Of a stretch of 64,000 nucleotides of DNA, positions 17,911 through 27,293 are shown one piece after another. Under the pieces are notes generated by a model, which ran no database searches, was not told the origin of the DNA, and saw only the letters and a program-made list of their open reading frames with translations. Where the stretch lies: NCBI RefSeq assembly GCF_947503855.1, contig NZ_CANNFF010000010.1, positions 62,001 to 126,000 on the forward strand, given 5' to 3'. Position numbers and translations under genes: made by a program. Each line of letters opens with the position of its first letter. Within the stretch, counting starts at the first letter, position 1. This DNA is from an uncultured Polaribacter sp. (GTDB lineage: Bacteria > Bacteroidota > Bacteroidia > Flavobacteriales > Flavobacteriaceae).

Positions 17911-19818
17911 TTACAGTCTATTATCAATAATGTTTTGAACCACTTCTGGATTTAATAAGGTACTTGTATCCCCTAAATTATCCATTTCACTGGAAGCTAT
18001 TTTACGTAAAATACGTCTCATAATTTTACCTGAACGGGTTTTTGGCAACCCTTCTGTAAATTGAATTTTATCCAATTTGGCAATAGGTCCAATTTTATCT
18101 GAAATTAATTGATTGATTTCTTTACTTAAATTAGTATGATCTCTACTTTCTCCTAAATCTTTTAAAGTAATATAACCATATAAAGCACTTCCTTTTATAT
18201 CATGAGGAAAACCAACAATTGCAGATTCAGCCACAGCTGGATGTTCATTAATGGCGTCTTCAATAGGTGCAGTTCCTAAATTATGACCAGAAACAATAAT
18301 TACATCATCTACTCTACCCGTAATTCTGTAATAACCAACTTCATCACGTAAAGCACCATCACCCGTAAAATAGGTGTTTTCATAAGCAGAAAAATAGGTT
18401 TCTTTATAACGTTGATGGTTTCCCCAAATGGTTCTTGCCATACTTGGCCAAGGATATTTAATACACAATCGACCTTCTACTTGATTTCCTTTTAATTCTT
18501 GTCCATTTTCATCCATCAAACAAGGTTGAATTCCAATAAATGGTAATGTTGCATAGGTTGGTTTTGTTGGGGTTACAAACGGAATTGGCGTAATCATCAT
18601 TCCTCCTGTTTCTGTTTGCCACCAAGTATCTATAATTGGACTTTTCTTTTTTCCAATGGTATCATTATACCAGTGCCAAGCTTCTTCATTGATTGGCTCT
18701 CCAACAGAACCTAGTACTTTTAAAGAAGATAAATCATATTTATCTACCAACTCTGTACCGTGTTTGGCCAAGGCCCTAATAGCTGTAGGTGCTGTATAAA
18801 ATTGATTGACTTTGTGCTTTTGTACAATTTCCCAAAAACGACCAAAATCTGGATAACTTGGTACTCCTTCAAATAGCACTGTAGTTGCTCCATTTGCTAA
18901 AGGACCATACACAATGTAAGAATGCCCAGTAATCCAACCAATATCTGCTGTACACCAATAAACATCATTTTCTCTATATTGAAATGCATTTTTAAAGGTA
19001 TAAGCTGTATATATCATATAGCCAGCTGTAGTATGCACCATTCCTTTTGGAGAACCAGTTGAACCTGAGGTATATAAAATAAACAAGGGATCTTCTGCTT
19101 CCATAACCTCTGCTTTACAAACTGTAGAAGCCTTGTCTAATAATGGTTGTAACCATTTGTCACGTCCTACTTTCATGTTGATATCTGAATTGATTCTTTT
19201 AGCCACCAAAACAGTTTTTACAGAAGCACAAGATTCTAATGCCTCATCTACAATACCTTTTAAATCGATGGTTTTAGACCCTCTGTAAGAACCATCTGAT
19301 GTGATAACCATTTTACAGTCTGCATCGTTAATTCTTGTAGATAAAGCTGTTGCAGAAAAACCTGCAAAAACTACAGAATGTATGGCTCCAATTCTTGCAC
19401 AAGCTAGAGTTGCAATGGCCAATTCGGGTATCATAGGTACATAAATACAAACTCTATCACCTTTTTTGATACCATTTTCTTTTAAAACGTTTGCAAACTG
19501 ATTTACTTTTTCTGAAAGTTGATTATAGGTAATATGCTGCGCCTCTTCCTCTGGATTGTTAGGTTCAAAAAGAATAGCTGTTTTATCTCCTCTTGTAGCT
19601 AAATGCCTATCTATACAGTTTTCTGTAATATTTAATTGAGCACCTTCAAACCATTTTATTTCTGGTTTGCTAAAATCCCATTCTAATACTTTATCCCACT
19701 TTTTTCTCCATACAAAGTGTTCTTCTGCTATTTCTTCCCAAAACGTTTCTGGTTCTCTAACTGAGTTTCTGTAAACGTGATAATATTCTGGAAAGTTTTT
19801 TATATGATAATTACTCAT
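17911..19818 (-). CDS. acs: Acetyl-coenzyme A synthetase
   Basis: Acs converts acetate, ATP and CoA to acetyl-CoA through acetyl-AMP in the cytoplasm. The 635-residue protein has the ANL-family P-loop YTSGSTGSPKGMVHT near residue 250-265, DTWWQTETGG near residue 400, and the hinge region YYRITGRVDDVI. The C-terminal PKTRSGKIMRRILRK holds the lysine that is acetylated to switch the enzyme off in other bacteria. Length fits. It is the last gene of a block with the symporter-kinase and response regulator, which suggests it is a target of that two-component system. Confidence 0.96.
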   Translation of the reverse strand: MSNYHIKNFPEYYHVYRNSVREPETFWEEIAEEHFVWRKKWDKVLEWDFSKPEIKWFEGAQLNITENCIDRHLATRGDKTAILFEPNNPEEEAQHITYNQLSEKVNQFANVLKENGIKKGDRVCIYVPMIPELAIATLACARIGAIHSVVFAGFSATALSTRINDADCKMVITSDGSYRGSKTIDLKGIVDEALESCASVKTVLVAKRINSDINMKVGRDKWLQPLLDKASTVCKAEVMEAEDPLFILYTSGSTGSPKGMVHTTAGYMIYTAYTFKNAFQYRENDVYWCTADIGWITGHSYIVYGPLANGATTVLFEGVPSYPDFGRFWEIVQKHKVNQFYTAPTAIRALAKHGTELVDKYDLSSLKVLGSVGEPINEEAWHWYNDTIGKKKSPIIDTWWQTETGGMMITPIPFVTPTKPTYATLPFIGIQPCLMDENGQELKGNQVEGRLCIKYPWPSMARTIWGNHQRYKETYFSAYENTYFTGDGALRDEVGYYRITGRVDDVIIVSGHNLGTAPIEDAINEHPAVAESAIVGFPHDIKGSALYGYITLKDLGESRDHTNLSKEINQLISDKIGPIAKLDKIQFTEGLPKTRSGKIMRRILRKIASSEMDNLGDTSTLLNPEVVQNIIDNRL

Positions 19819-19834
19819 ATTATTTAATTTTTAG

Positions 19835-20062
19835 TTATTGATTTTTTTTTGATGTTTTAAATAATCCAAACCAATTTGGATTTAAAATTTTCAATTTAAT
19901 TAATGACCATAAAACGGCTATACAACATAATCCAAAAATTAAAGATAATCCTGGACTAACAGCATAATTATTATGTTCAAACTTAAATCGAATAAATAAA
20001 GTTATTACCACATAAATGGTAATAAAAATATCTGATGTTAATGGATTTAATGATAATTTCAT
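19835..20062 (-). CDS. Small membrane protein of unknown function in the acs operon
   Basis: This 75-residue protein has two hydrophobic segments: about residues 11-25 (IFITIYVVITLFIRF) and 36-57 (PGLSLIFGLCCIAVLWSLIKL). A basic tail follows. I do not recognise the family. It lies 5 bp after the response regulator and 16 bp before acs on the same strand, so it is almost certainly co-transcribed with them. The codon pattern and ATG start look real. A role linked to the symporter or kinase is a guess. Confidence 0.7.
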   Translation of the reverse strand: MKLSLNPLTSDIFITIYVVITLFIRFKFEHNNYAVSPGLSLIFGLCCIAVLWSLIKLKILNPNWFGLFKTSKKNQ

Positions 20063-20067
20063 GTTTT

Positions 20068-20430
20068 TTAATTGATTAATTCATTTACTTCTAACACTAT
20101 TTTTCGAATAGAAAATGGTTTTGTAAAATATTTATCAGCTCCTAATTCTAAACCTTTTTGAATGTCTGAAGTTTTACTTTTAGCAGATAGAAATACTACT
20201 TTTGTTTCTTTTAAAAGTTTATTTTTTTTAATATGTTCGATGGTTTTATACCCATCTACTTTTGGCATCATAACATCTAAAAGAATTACATCAGGAATTT
20301 CAGTTTTTATAATTTCTAATGCTTCACTACCATCTCTAGCAATAAAAACTTGAAAATTCTTTTTTTTAAACGCATATTCTAAGGTCATTACAATATTGGG
20401 TTCATCATCTACAATTAATATCTTTTTCAT
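20068..20430 (-). CDS. Response regulator, receiver domain only
   Basis: This 120-residue CheY-like receiver has acidic residues DDE (8-10), the phosphorylation site in VILLDVMMPKVDG (Asp about 52), the conserved Ser in VVFLSAKS, and the lysine in YFTKPFS. There is no DNA-binding or output domain, so it must act by protein contact or pass phosphate on. It starts 2 bp after the end of the symporter-histidine kinase gene, which marks it as that kinase's partner. Confidence 0.93.
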   Translation of the reverse strand: MKKILIVDDEPNIVMTLEYAFKKKNFQVFIARDGSEALEIIKTEIPDVILLDVMMPKVDGYKTIEHIKKNKLLKETKVVFLSAKSKTSDIQKGLELGADKYFTKPFSIRKIVLEVNELIN

Positions 20431-20432
20431 CT

Positions 20433-23117
20433 TTATATAGGCAGTTTTACTTTAATTTCTGTACCATTTTCACTGGTTTTGTGCAACCATATTTTACCGT
20501 TATGTTTTTCAATAATTCTTTTGCTAATCGCTAGTCCTAAACCTGTACCTTCTGGTTTTATAATGTTTTGGTTTTTTGACTGATAAAATTTATTAAAAAT
20601 AAAATCTTGATCTTCTTTTGGAATTCCTTTTCCGTTATCAGAAACAGAAATTTCGATATTATCATTCCCTAATCGATAATCAATTTTTATTTCTCCTGTT
20701 TCCTCTGGACAAAACTTAATAGCGTTAGAAATAAGGTTGACAAGTACTTGTACTATTCTATCTTCATCATATTTTAATTTAAAAATATAATTATTTAATT
20801 GCTTAATCGTAATCCTTTTTTTATTTGCATTGGTCTGTAACGCCTTTACAGTTTTTGCTATTGTCTTGCTTATATCATTAACTTTAAAATTTAACTCTTG
20901 ACGATTTGTAGCCAGCTTTTCGAAATCAAGAATATTATTAATCAATCTTGATAACCGTTCAGAGTCTTGAAGCATATTGTTTAAAAACTTATCTTTCATT
21001 TCTGATGGCATTTCTACATCATCTAACAACAATTCTGTTGATGCTCTAATACCCGTTAATGGTGTTTTAAGCTCATGTGCTACTGTGTCTAAAAATTCAT
21101 CTTTTTGCAAATCATTTTCAATTAATTCTTTATTTGCATTTTTTAGTTGCCTTGCTAATGTTGAAAGTTCTTTAGATTTTTCTTCTAACATTTTACTTTG
21201 TGCAATAGCCTCTTTAGATTCTTCTAACACTTTAAGCACTTCTAACAAGCTTAATTCTTCTTCTTTTACTACATTAGAAATTAACATTTTTGCTGATGCA
21301 GAACCAATAGTACCTGTTAATAATTGTTCTGAAAAATTAATAAGCCTTGCATCTGCAAGTTTTGTGTTTTCGGGTATTTTATATTTTTTAAAAAAGATTC
21401 TAAGCGCTTTTTCTGTTTTATTTATTCCTAAAAAACGATTTAAAACGTCTCTTATATCGTCTACATAAGCTTCACCTTTCCACACATAAGCACCATCTTG
21501 TAACTCTGAAAAGTTTTTACTATCCACAAACATTTCAGCATAATTTCGCTCTCTATAATTACCAACTGTATTTAAAGAAAAATAGATATACAAAAATATG
21601 TTTACACTAAAACTCCAAAAAAAGGCGTGTGCAGCTGGTGATAAAAAATCAATTCCAAATAAAGCATGAGGTTTTAAAAGGTTTATAGAAAATAACCCAT
21701 TTTCTACAAAGCTTGTATCACCAGTAATTGCCTCTATAGTAAATGGCAATAATAATGTATAAAAAGCAACTAAAAACCCACCAATAATACCAATAATTGC
21801 ACCTTTTGAGGCCCCTCTATTCCAGAATAAACCGATAAAAAATGATGGAGCCAATTGTGCAATAACAACAAAAGCTGTTAAACCTATAGAGTACAAAGAA
21901 AGTTGAACAGAAAAATTGTAATAAAAAGCATAAGCTACAATAATAATAAAGAAAATAGCGAATCTTCTAATATTTTTAATGAACCTATTATTTTCATCAG
22001 ATTTACTTTTACTAAATTTTGATAAAAACCCATAAGGAATTATAAGGTTATTACTTATCATAATAGATAATGCCAATGATGAAATAATCACCATAGAAAT
22101 CACTGCAGATAAACCACCAAAAAAAACCAAGGTTGCCAAAAATGTATGCCCTTGACTTAATGGAAGTAGTAGAGAGAAATACTCGGCATTTACAGTATCT
22201 CCTAAATTAATTTTACCTGCATAAGCTATAAAAACAACAAAAATATTAAATAATAAAAGATACAGTGGGAATACCCAAATAGCTGTTTTAATATGCCTTT
22301 CTTTGTTAATTTCTAAAACAGAAACTTGAAATTGTCTTGGTAATAAAAAAATAGCTATAAAGGACAACATAATGGTAAAAAACCAATTAAACCCTTCTTC
22401 TAAACCTCCTAGAGTAACAACCCTATTAAAATTTTTAGTTGTAGAAAATTGAGTGATAATATCTGACATTCCATCAAATAAATAATATGTAACATAAATA
22501 CCTATAATTAGAAAAAAGACTAATTTTAATACAGATTCTAAAGCAATTGAAACAATAATTCCTCTGTGTTTTTGAGATGCATCTGTAGTTTGTGTTCCAA
22601 AAAATGCAGCAAAAACGGCTAAAATTAAAGCGATATAAAATGTAGAATCATCAAAAATTGAACCTGATTCATAATTGCTTTTAGTTGTCATTATTTTAAA
22701 AGTTTCTGAAATTGCTTTTAATTGCAGTGACAAATAGGGTAAAATACCAGCAAGACAAATTAAAGTGACTAAAGCTCCTAAAAACCTGTTTTTACCATAA
22801 CGTAATGAGATAAAGTCTGCTAACGATGATATTTTATGTTGCTTAGAAATACGAACTACTTTTCTTAAAACAATAATCCATAAGGGTGCTGCGATGATTG
22901 GTCCTAAATAAATGGTTAAGAAATTTACCCCTTTATTGGCAGCAACGCCAATACTACCATAATAAGTCCATGCAGAGCAATATACAGCAAAAGACAAAGC
23001 GTAAATAAATGGGCTATTTAACCACTTATTCTTGGTTTTTTTTTCTACAAAATAGGCTACATAAAAAAGCAACCCTAAATAAAAAAGTATTATTAAGGTT
23101 AGCAACCAATTACTCAT
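20433..23117 (-). CDS. Sodium:solute symporter-histidine kinase fusion (CbrA-like)
   Basis: In this 894-residue protein residues 1 to about 500 form a sodium:solute symporter (SSS) unit with some 13 helices (WTYYGSIGVAANKG, SLADFISLRYGKN, FFIGLFWNRGASKG). A linker with a coiled coil follows. The kinase core has the H-box DTVAHELKTPLTG near residue 680, an N-box in LVNLISNAIKFCPE, and ATP lid motifs DNGKGIP and GTGLGLAISKRI. It should sense or carry a carboxylate or amino acid and signal to the adjacent receiver protein. CbrA of pseudomonads is a known example of this layout. The upstream 64-residue gene overlaps its start by 8 bp. Confidence 0.93.
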   Translation of the reverse strand: MSNWLLTLIILFYLGLLFYVAYFVEKKTKNKWLNSPFIYALSFAVYCSAWTYYGSIGVAANKGVNFLTIYLGPIIAAPLWIIVLRKVVRISKQHKISSLADFISLRYGKNRFLGALVTLICLAGILPYLSLQLKAISETFKIMTTKSNYESGSIFDDSTFYIALILAVFAAFFGTQTTDASQKHRGIIVSIALESVLKLVFFLIIGIYVTYYLFDGMSDIITQFSTTKNFNRVVTLGGLEEGFNWFFTIMLSFIAIFLLPRQFQVSVLEINKERHIKTAIWVFPLYLLLFNIFVVFIAYAGKINLGDTVNAEYFSLLLPLSQGHTFLATLVFFGGLSAVISMVIISSLALSIMISNNLIIPYGFLSKFSKSKSDENNRFIKNIRRFAIFFIIIVAYAFYYNFSVQLSLYSIGLTAFVVIAQLAPSFFIGLFWNRGASKGAIIGIIGGFLVAFYTLLLPFTIEAITGDTSFVENGLFSINLLKPHALFGIDFLSPAAHAFFWSFSVNIFLYIYFSLNTVGNYRERNYAEMFVDSKNFSELQDGAYVWKGEAYVDDIRDVLNRFLGINKTEKALRIFFKKYKIPENTKLADARLINFSEQLLTGTIGSASAKMLISNVVKEEELSLLEVLKVLEESKEAIAQSKMLEEKSKELSTLARQLKNANKELIENDLQKDEFLDTVAHELKTPLTGIRASTELLLDDVEMPSEMKDKFLNNMLQDSERLSRLINNILDFEKLATNRQELNFKVNDISKTIAKTVKALQTNANKKRITIKQLNNYIFKLKYDEDRIVQVLVNLISNAIKFCPEETGEIKIDYRLGNDNIEISVSDNGKGIPKEDQDFIFNKFYQSKNQNIIKPEGTGLGLAISKRIIEKHNGKIWLHKTSENGTEIKVKLPI

Positions 23118-23304
23118 AAAAACGCTTTAAGATATAATAAGATATTAAAACCGATAGTAAACAAATTATAAATATTGAAAAATAAAAAACAGGAACCCCA
23201 AAAACAGTATTAGCACTATTAAATACTAACAAAAAAGGAATATTTAAAACAATAAATAATCCTAAAGATAATAATACTAATTTTTGTTCGTGTCTTTTTT
23301 TCAA
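23110..23304 (-). CDS. Small membrane protein preceding the symporter-kinase
   Basis: This 64-residue protein has two membrane segments (VLLSLGLFIVLNIPFLLVF and FYFSIFIICLLSVLISYYIL) joined by SANTVFGVPV. The start is TTG at 23304: a stop lies four codons upstream and no ATG is in frame. It overlaps the symporter-kinase start by 8 bp, so the two are translationally coupled. In size and position it mirrors the DUF4212 small subunit found before ActP-type symporters. I infer it is a small partner of the symporter half of the kinase. Confidence 0.75.
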   Translation of the reverse strand: MKKRHEQKLVLLSLGLFIVLNIPFLLVFNSANTVFGVPVFYFSIFIICLLSVLISYYILKRFYE

Positions 23305-23325
23305 AATTAATTTTCATCTATTTTT

Positions 23326-23359
23326 AAAAACCAGCACTTTAAAAAAAGTGCTGGTTTTT
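23326..23359 (-). terminator. Rho-independent terminator after actP
   Basis: A perfect 15-bp stem (23326-23340 with 23345-23359, core ACCAGCACTTT) with a 4-base AAAA loop lies 4 bp after the ActP-like gene. Flanking A and T runs would let it stop transcription in both directions. It separates the symporter operon from the kinase operon. Confidence 0.85.
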
Positions 23360-23363
23360 ATGG

Positions 23364-25130
23364 TTAATGTACTGAAGCCTCTCCTGCTCCAGAAGGAATT
23401 CTAATACTCTCTACGATGTCTACCACATCTTTTGGGGGTGCTGCTGTAACTCTAGAAACCACTAAAGAAATTACAACATTTACAATCATAGCAACTGTAC
23501 CAAAACCTTCTGGTGATGTGCCAAACCACCAATCTTCTTTTGTACCTCCTCCAAACATGTCTAATTTATATTTCATCATGTAAAACAACATTAAAATGAT
23601 TCCAACAACCATACCTGAAATGGCTCCCTCTTTATTCATTCTTTTATCAAAAATACCCAGTATGATTGCAGGAAAAAAGGATGCTGCTGCCAAACCAAAA
23701 GCCAATGCTACAGTTGCGGCGACAAACCCTGGTGGATTGATACCAAAATATCCAGAAATTAAAATTGCTACAAAAATTGAAGCTCTTGCCCACATTAACT
23801 CTCCTTTATCTGAAATATCTGGTTTGATTTGTTTTTTAATTAAATCATGAGAAATAGAAGTTGATATTACTAATAACAAACCTGCTGCTGTTGATAATGC
23901 TGCTGCCAAACCACCTGCAGCCACCAATGCAATTACCCAATTTGGTAAGCCTGCAATTTCTGGGTTGGCCAAAACCATAATATCTCTATCAACATACAAC
24001 TCATTTCTGGCTGCACTTGCATTCGCAATCATTCGTTCGCCATAAATACCTCTTGTTTCTGTGTAAACTGGTTTTTTACCATCTAAAGCATTCCCTGCAA
24101 TATATTGTATTTTACCATCGCCATTTTTATCTGTCCAAGCTATTAAACCTGTGTTTTCCCAATTTTTAAACCATTCAGGAATTTCAGAGTATTTAGTTTC
24201 ACTAACAGTTTCAATTAAGTTTGTTCTAGAAAAAACTGAAATAGCTGGAGCTGTTGTATATAAGATTGCAATTAAAAACAAGGCGTAACCAGCAGATTTA
24301 CGTGCATCTTTTACTTTAGGTACAGTAAAAAAACGCACAATTACATGAGGTAATCCTGCTGTACCTACCATTAATGCTAATGTAATTGCAAAAACATCCC
24401 AAGTTGATTTAGAACCAGTTGTATATTCTTTAAAACCTAACTGTGTGTGTAAGCTATCTAATTTATCTAAAAGATATGTTCCATCTTCTAAAGTGCCTCC
24501 CATTCCTATTTGAGGAATTACATCTCCTGTCATTTGAAAAGAAATAAAAAAAGCTGGCACCATAAATGCAAAAATTAAAACACAATATTGTGCTACTTGC
24601 GTATATGTTATTCCCTTCATACCTCCTAAAAAGGCAAAAACCAATACAATACACATACCAATAGCTACACCCCAAATAATTTCTACTTGTAAAAATTGCG
24701 AGAATACAATTCCTACACCTCTCATTTGACCAGCTACGTATGTAAATGATACAATTAATGCACAAATTATAGCTACTGTTCTTGCTCCATTTGAATAATA
24801 TCTGTCTCCAATAAAATCTGGAACGGTAAATTTTCCAAATTTTCGAAGATAAGGAGCTAATAAAAGTGCTAGAAGTACATAACCTCCTGTCCAACCTAAT
24901 AAATACACAGAACCATCGTATCCTGCAAAGGAAATAATACCTGCCATAGATATAAATGAAGCTGCACTCATCCAGTCTGCTGCTGTTGCCATTCCGTTTG
25001 CTAGTGGAGAAACACCACCACCAGCAACATAAAATTCTTTTGTAGAACCTGCTCTTGCCCAAATTGCAATTCCAAAATAGAGTGCAAAAGTTATTCCTAC
25101 TATAATCCAAGTCCAAGTTTGAACGCTCAT
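23364..25130 (-). CDS. actP: Sodium:solute symporter, ActP/acetate-type large subunit
   Basis: This is a 588-residue SSS-family permease of about 13 helices. Visible motifs are EFYVAGGGVSPLANGMATAADWMSAASFISMAG near the start, GFAGYDG-like RIISFAGYDGSVYLLGW, GTAGLPHVIVRFFTVP near residue 260, and ALSTAAGLLLVISTSISHDL. These match the acetate/carboxylate symporter group that pairs with a DUF4212 small subunit. It imports a short organic acid with sodium across the inner membrane. The small subunit gene lies 31 bp upstream, the porin before that, and acs is further downstream in the next block. Acetate is the most likely substrate, but propionate or lactate is possible. Confidence 0.88.
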   Translation of the reverse strand: MSVQTWTWIIVGITFALYFGIAIWARAGSTKEFYVAGGGVSPLANGMATAADWMSAASFISMAGIISFAGYDGSVYLLGWTGGYVLLALLLAPYLRKFGKFTVPDFIGDRYYSNGARTVAIICALIVSFTYVAGQMRGVGIVFSQFLQVEIIWGVAIGMCIVLVFAFLGGMKGITYTQVAQYCVLIFAFMVPAFFISFQMTGDVIPQIGMGGTLEDGTYLLDKLDSLHTQLGFKEYTTGSKSTWDVFAITLALMVGTAGLPHVIVRFFTVPKVKDARKSAGYALFLIAILYTTAPAISVFSRTNLIETVSETKYSEIPEWFKNWENTGLIAWTDKNGDGKIQYIAGNALDGKKPVYTETRGIYGERMIANASAARNELYVDRDIMVLANPEIAGLPNWVIALVAAGGLAAALSTAAGLLLVISTSISHDLIKKQIKPDISDKGELMWARASIFVAILISGYFGINPPGFVAATVALAFGLAAASFFPAIILGIFDKRMNKEGAISGMVVGIILMLFYMMKYKLDMFGGGTKEDWWFGTSPEGFGTVAMIVNVVISLVVSRVTAAPPKDVVDIVESIRIPSGAGEASVH

Positions 25131-25161
25131 AATTTTTTATTTTTTAGTTGATTTTATTTGA

Positions 25162-25422
25162 TTACTCTTCATCGTAACCGTATTTTTTATCTAGTTTATT
25201 CATCAATCTTACGTATACGAAAATGAGTATCACAAATACATAAATTGATCCTTGTTGGGCAAACCAAAAACCTAGTTTAAAGCCTCCTAATCTATATTGA
25301 TTTAATTCTTCTCTAAAAAGAATTCCACATCCATAGGAAACTACAAACCAGATTACCAATAAGATGGCTAGGTACTTTAGATTTTCTTTCCAATATTTTT
25401 TTGCATTTTTACTTTCTGACAT
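25162..25422 (-). CDS. DUF4212 family symporter small subunit
   Basis: This 86-residue protein has two membrane helices (YLAILLVIWFVVSYGCGILF and GSIYVFVILIFVYVRLMNKL). The linker GGFKLGFWFAQQGS is the hallmark of the DUF4212 / sodium-substrate symporter small subunit family. It ends 31 bp before the ActP-like gene. It is thought to be part of the transporter in the inner membrane. Length and motif are typical, and the start is ATG. Confidence 0.92.
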   Translation of the reverse strand: MSESKNAKKYWKENLKYLAILLVIWFVVSYGCGILFREELNQYRLGGFKLGFWFAQQGSIYVFVILIFVYVRLMNKLDKKYGYDEE

Positions 25423-25433
25423 ATTTTTTAATT

Positions 25434-26657
25434 TTATAGATAAATCATTGCTTGAAGTGTTAATGTATTTTGGTTTATAGTACCAAATTTTTGATTTTTA
25501 TATTCTAATGTTAATTTTGAATTATGACCACTGAAATAGGCATTTGCTCCTATACCAAATAAATTACGATTATTAGGTGTAGCATCATAAGAATTACTTC
25601 CATAAGAAATATAAGGCTGGTATCTTGTTTTGTTTTTATCGCCTGCTAAAACATACCCAAGATGGCCGTATAACATAGTACCTGTTCCATATGCGCTAAA
25701 TAAATAATCTTTTCCATAATTATTATTTTGATAAACTGCATAAGCTGTTAAAGCACTACCATCATCAGAAAGTGGTGTGTCGTAAAAAGCATCAACAGCA
25801 AAAATAGATACATTTTCTCCTGATAAGTTTCCTGCACTATTAGCTACTACAGAACCATTAGGATGTGCAAAAAAACCAGCTCCAATGTTAAATACTTTTT
25901 TTCCTCCTAAATAAGAACCAACTTTATATGGTAAAAAATTAGATTCTTGCTCTAAAAAATGATAATCGAAATAGCCTGCAAAAGTTTTTCCTGCCTTTTT
26001 GGTTCCTAATAATCTTGATCCACCATAAATAGATTCACCACTATTTACTGGTGTTCTAGCATCCAACCCGTTTACAACGGCATCATTAACTGCCAATCTG
26101 TATTGTAATTTTCCAAATTTTCCTTTTAAGAAAACTCCTAAATGTCTAGCAAATTGATCTGACAAACCTATTGTTGCCCAAGATTGGCGGTTGTTATCTA
26201 AAGTCATCATATTTAATGTACTTTGATTGTTTAAACGAGAAATACCGTTAAAATAATGCAGTCCAGCTCCAATAGTATGATTTTTACCCAATTGATATTG
26301 CCCCCAGACGTCGTGAAAAAATAATTGAGAGTTTTCTCCTTTTCCTAAAGGAGACATATTTGCTCCTTTTAGACTATTTAATCCAAAGTGAGTTAAGATT
26401 AAAAATTTCTCATTAATTTGAGCAAACATTAATATTCTTGCACGTCTTAAATTAAAATTGGTTTTAGCTGCTGTTGGAGCAGCATCGCTATTGTTCTGAC
26501 CCCAAATTTGAGCCCAGGAAATAATTCTAATATATTTTTTCCCTTCTTCATCTAACTTTACTTTAATACCTCCATTATAATCTGGAGACCCTTGAGCAAA
26601 TACAGATATAGAAACTATAGAAAGAAAAATATATAATCTTAAAGTTAATTGTTTCAT
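25434..26657 (-). CDS. Outer-membrane porin of the carboxylate uptake operon
   Basis: This 407-residue protein has a signal peptide (LRLYIFLSIVSISVFAQ). The body alternates polar and hydrophobic strands rich in Gly, Asn and aromatic residues, as in a 16-18 strand barrel. Strands include FNLRRARILMFAQINEKFLILTHFG-like segments and the end LTLQAMIYL, a typical barrel terminus. It resembles OprO/OprP-like porins annotated in Flavobacteria. It lies 11 bp before the DUF4212 gene, so it probably lets the operon's substrate across the outer membrane. The substrate is inferred from context only. Confidence 0.8.
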   Translation of the reverse strand: MKQLTLRLYIFLSIVSISVFAQGSPDYNGGIKVKLDEEGKKYIRIISWAQIWGQNNSDAAPTAAKTNFNLRRARILMFAQINEKFLILTHFGLNSLKGANMSPLGKGENSQLFFHDVWGQYQLGKNHTIGAGLHYFNGISRLNNQSTLNMMTLDNNRQSWATIGLSDQFARHLGVFLKGKFGKLQYRLAVNDAVVNGLDARTPVNSGESIYGGSRLLGTKKAGKTFAGYFDYHFLEQESNFLPYKVGSYLGGKKVFNIGAGFFAHPNGSVVANSAGNLSGENVSIFAVDAFYDTPLSDDGSALTAYAVYQNNNYGKDYLFSAYGTGTMLYGHLGYVLAGDKNKTRYQPYISYGSNSYDATPNNRNLFGIGANAYFSGHNSKLTLEYKNQKFGTINQNTLTLQAMIYL

Positions 26658-26729
26658 AAGTTATTGATTGATTAAAAAATTGATTTGTGCACTCGACGAA
26701 TGTCATCAAAAACTTATGTTAAAAAAAAA

Positions 26730-26757
26730 ATACTATATATTTTTGTTAAAATAGTAT
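26730..26757. promoter_or_regulatory. Inverted repeat ATACTAT-N14-ATAGTAT upstream of the porin operon
   Basis: The two 7-base arms (26730-26736 and 26751-26757) are exact reverse complements. They sit between the porin start and the end of the InsA-like regulator gene. A third ATAGTAT copy is at 27262-27268, upstream of that regulator and of the TauE gene. Spacing and AT-richness make chance possible. A binding site for the InsA-like protein is a guess from position. Confidence 0.35.
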
Positions 26758-26759
26758 AT

Positions 26760-27179
26760 CTAATCCTTAAATCGCTCCCATTTAATTAACATAAACTTAT
26801 CTCCTAACTCTGTAACTACTACTCCTGCTCCTTTTAAATTATCAGCATTTTGAAAGTAAAAACCTAATTCTTTGGCATTTAATATTTTATAGGTAGGGTG
26901 GTAATTTTTGTTTTGTGGTCTTTTTATACCATATCTTTTTACCCAGTTTAAAATACTAACATGAGACACCCCTAGTATTCGTTCAATTTCTCGATAACTT
27001 AACCCCTCTAAATAGAGTTGTAATGCTTTGTTTACAAAGTAATCGTCTATTTTTTTTCCAAGCTTATTTACAGTAAAATAATAGTTACAACTTTTGCATT
27101 TATAGCGTTGTCTTTTGTTAACAACTCCACTTTTAACACAATTGTCTGAAGAACAATTTGGACAGTTATTTAGTTTCAT
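26760..27179 (-). CDS. IS1 InsA-like zinc-ribbon/HTH protein, probable domesticated regulator
   Basis: Residues 1-40 of this 139-residue protein form a zinc ribbon (CPNCSSDNC, KRQRYKCKSCNYYFT) as in InsA of IS1. Residues 55-85 are a helix-turn-helix (LSYREIERILGVSHVSILNWVKRYG). Instead of a DDE transposase half, the C-terminus is about 50 residues of unfamiliar sequence (KELGFYFQNADNLKGAGVVVTELGDKFMLIKWERF). No terminal repeats or insB gene are nearby. I infer an InsA-derived DNA-binding regulator rather than an active transposon. It lies just upstream of the carboxylate uptake operon on the same strand. Confidence 0.75.
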   Translation of the reverse strand: MKLNNCPNCSSDNCVKSGVVNKRQRYKCKSCNYYFTVNKLGKKIDDYFVNKALQLYLEGLSYREIERILGVSHVSILNWVKRYGIKRPQNKNYHPTYKILNAKELGFYFQNADNLKGAGVVVTELGDKFMLIKWERFKD

Positions 27180-27293
27180 GTATATAAAATTAGCATATAT
27201 ATATTAATTTAGCAAATATTATTGTATAATAATAAAAATATTAATTAATTTCTAAAATAAAATAGTATTTTAGATAGCCTTTAAAAAAACTAA

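Noticed and set aside
24463..25116. Long minus-strand frame (217 codons) inside the symporter gene
   Set aside because: It is a shifted frame of the ActP-like gene, rich in Ser, Cys and Arg with no sensible pattern.
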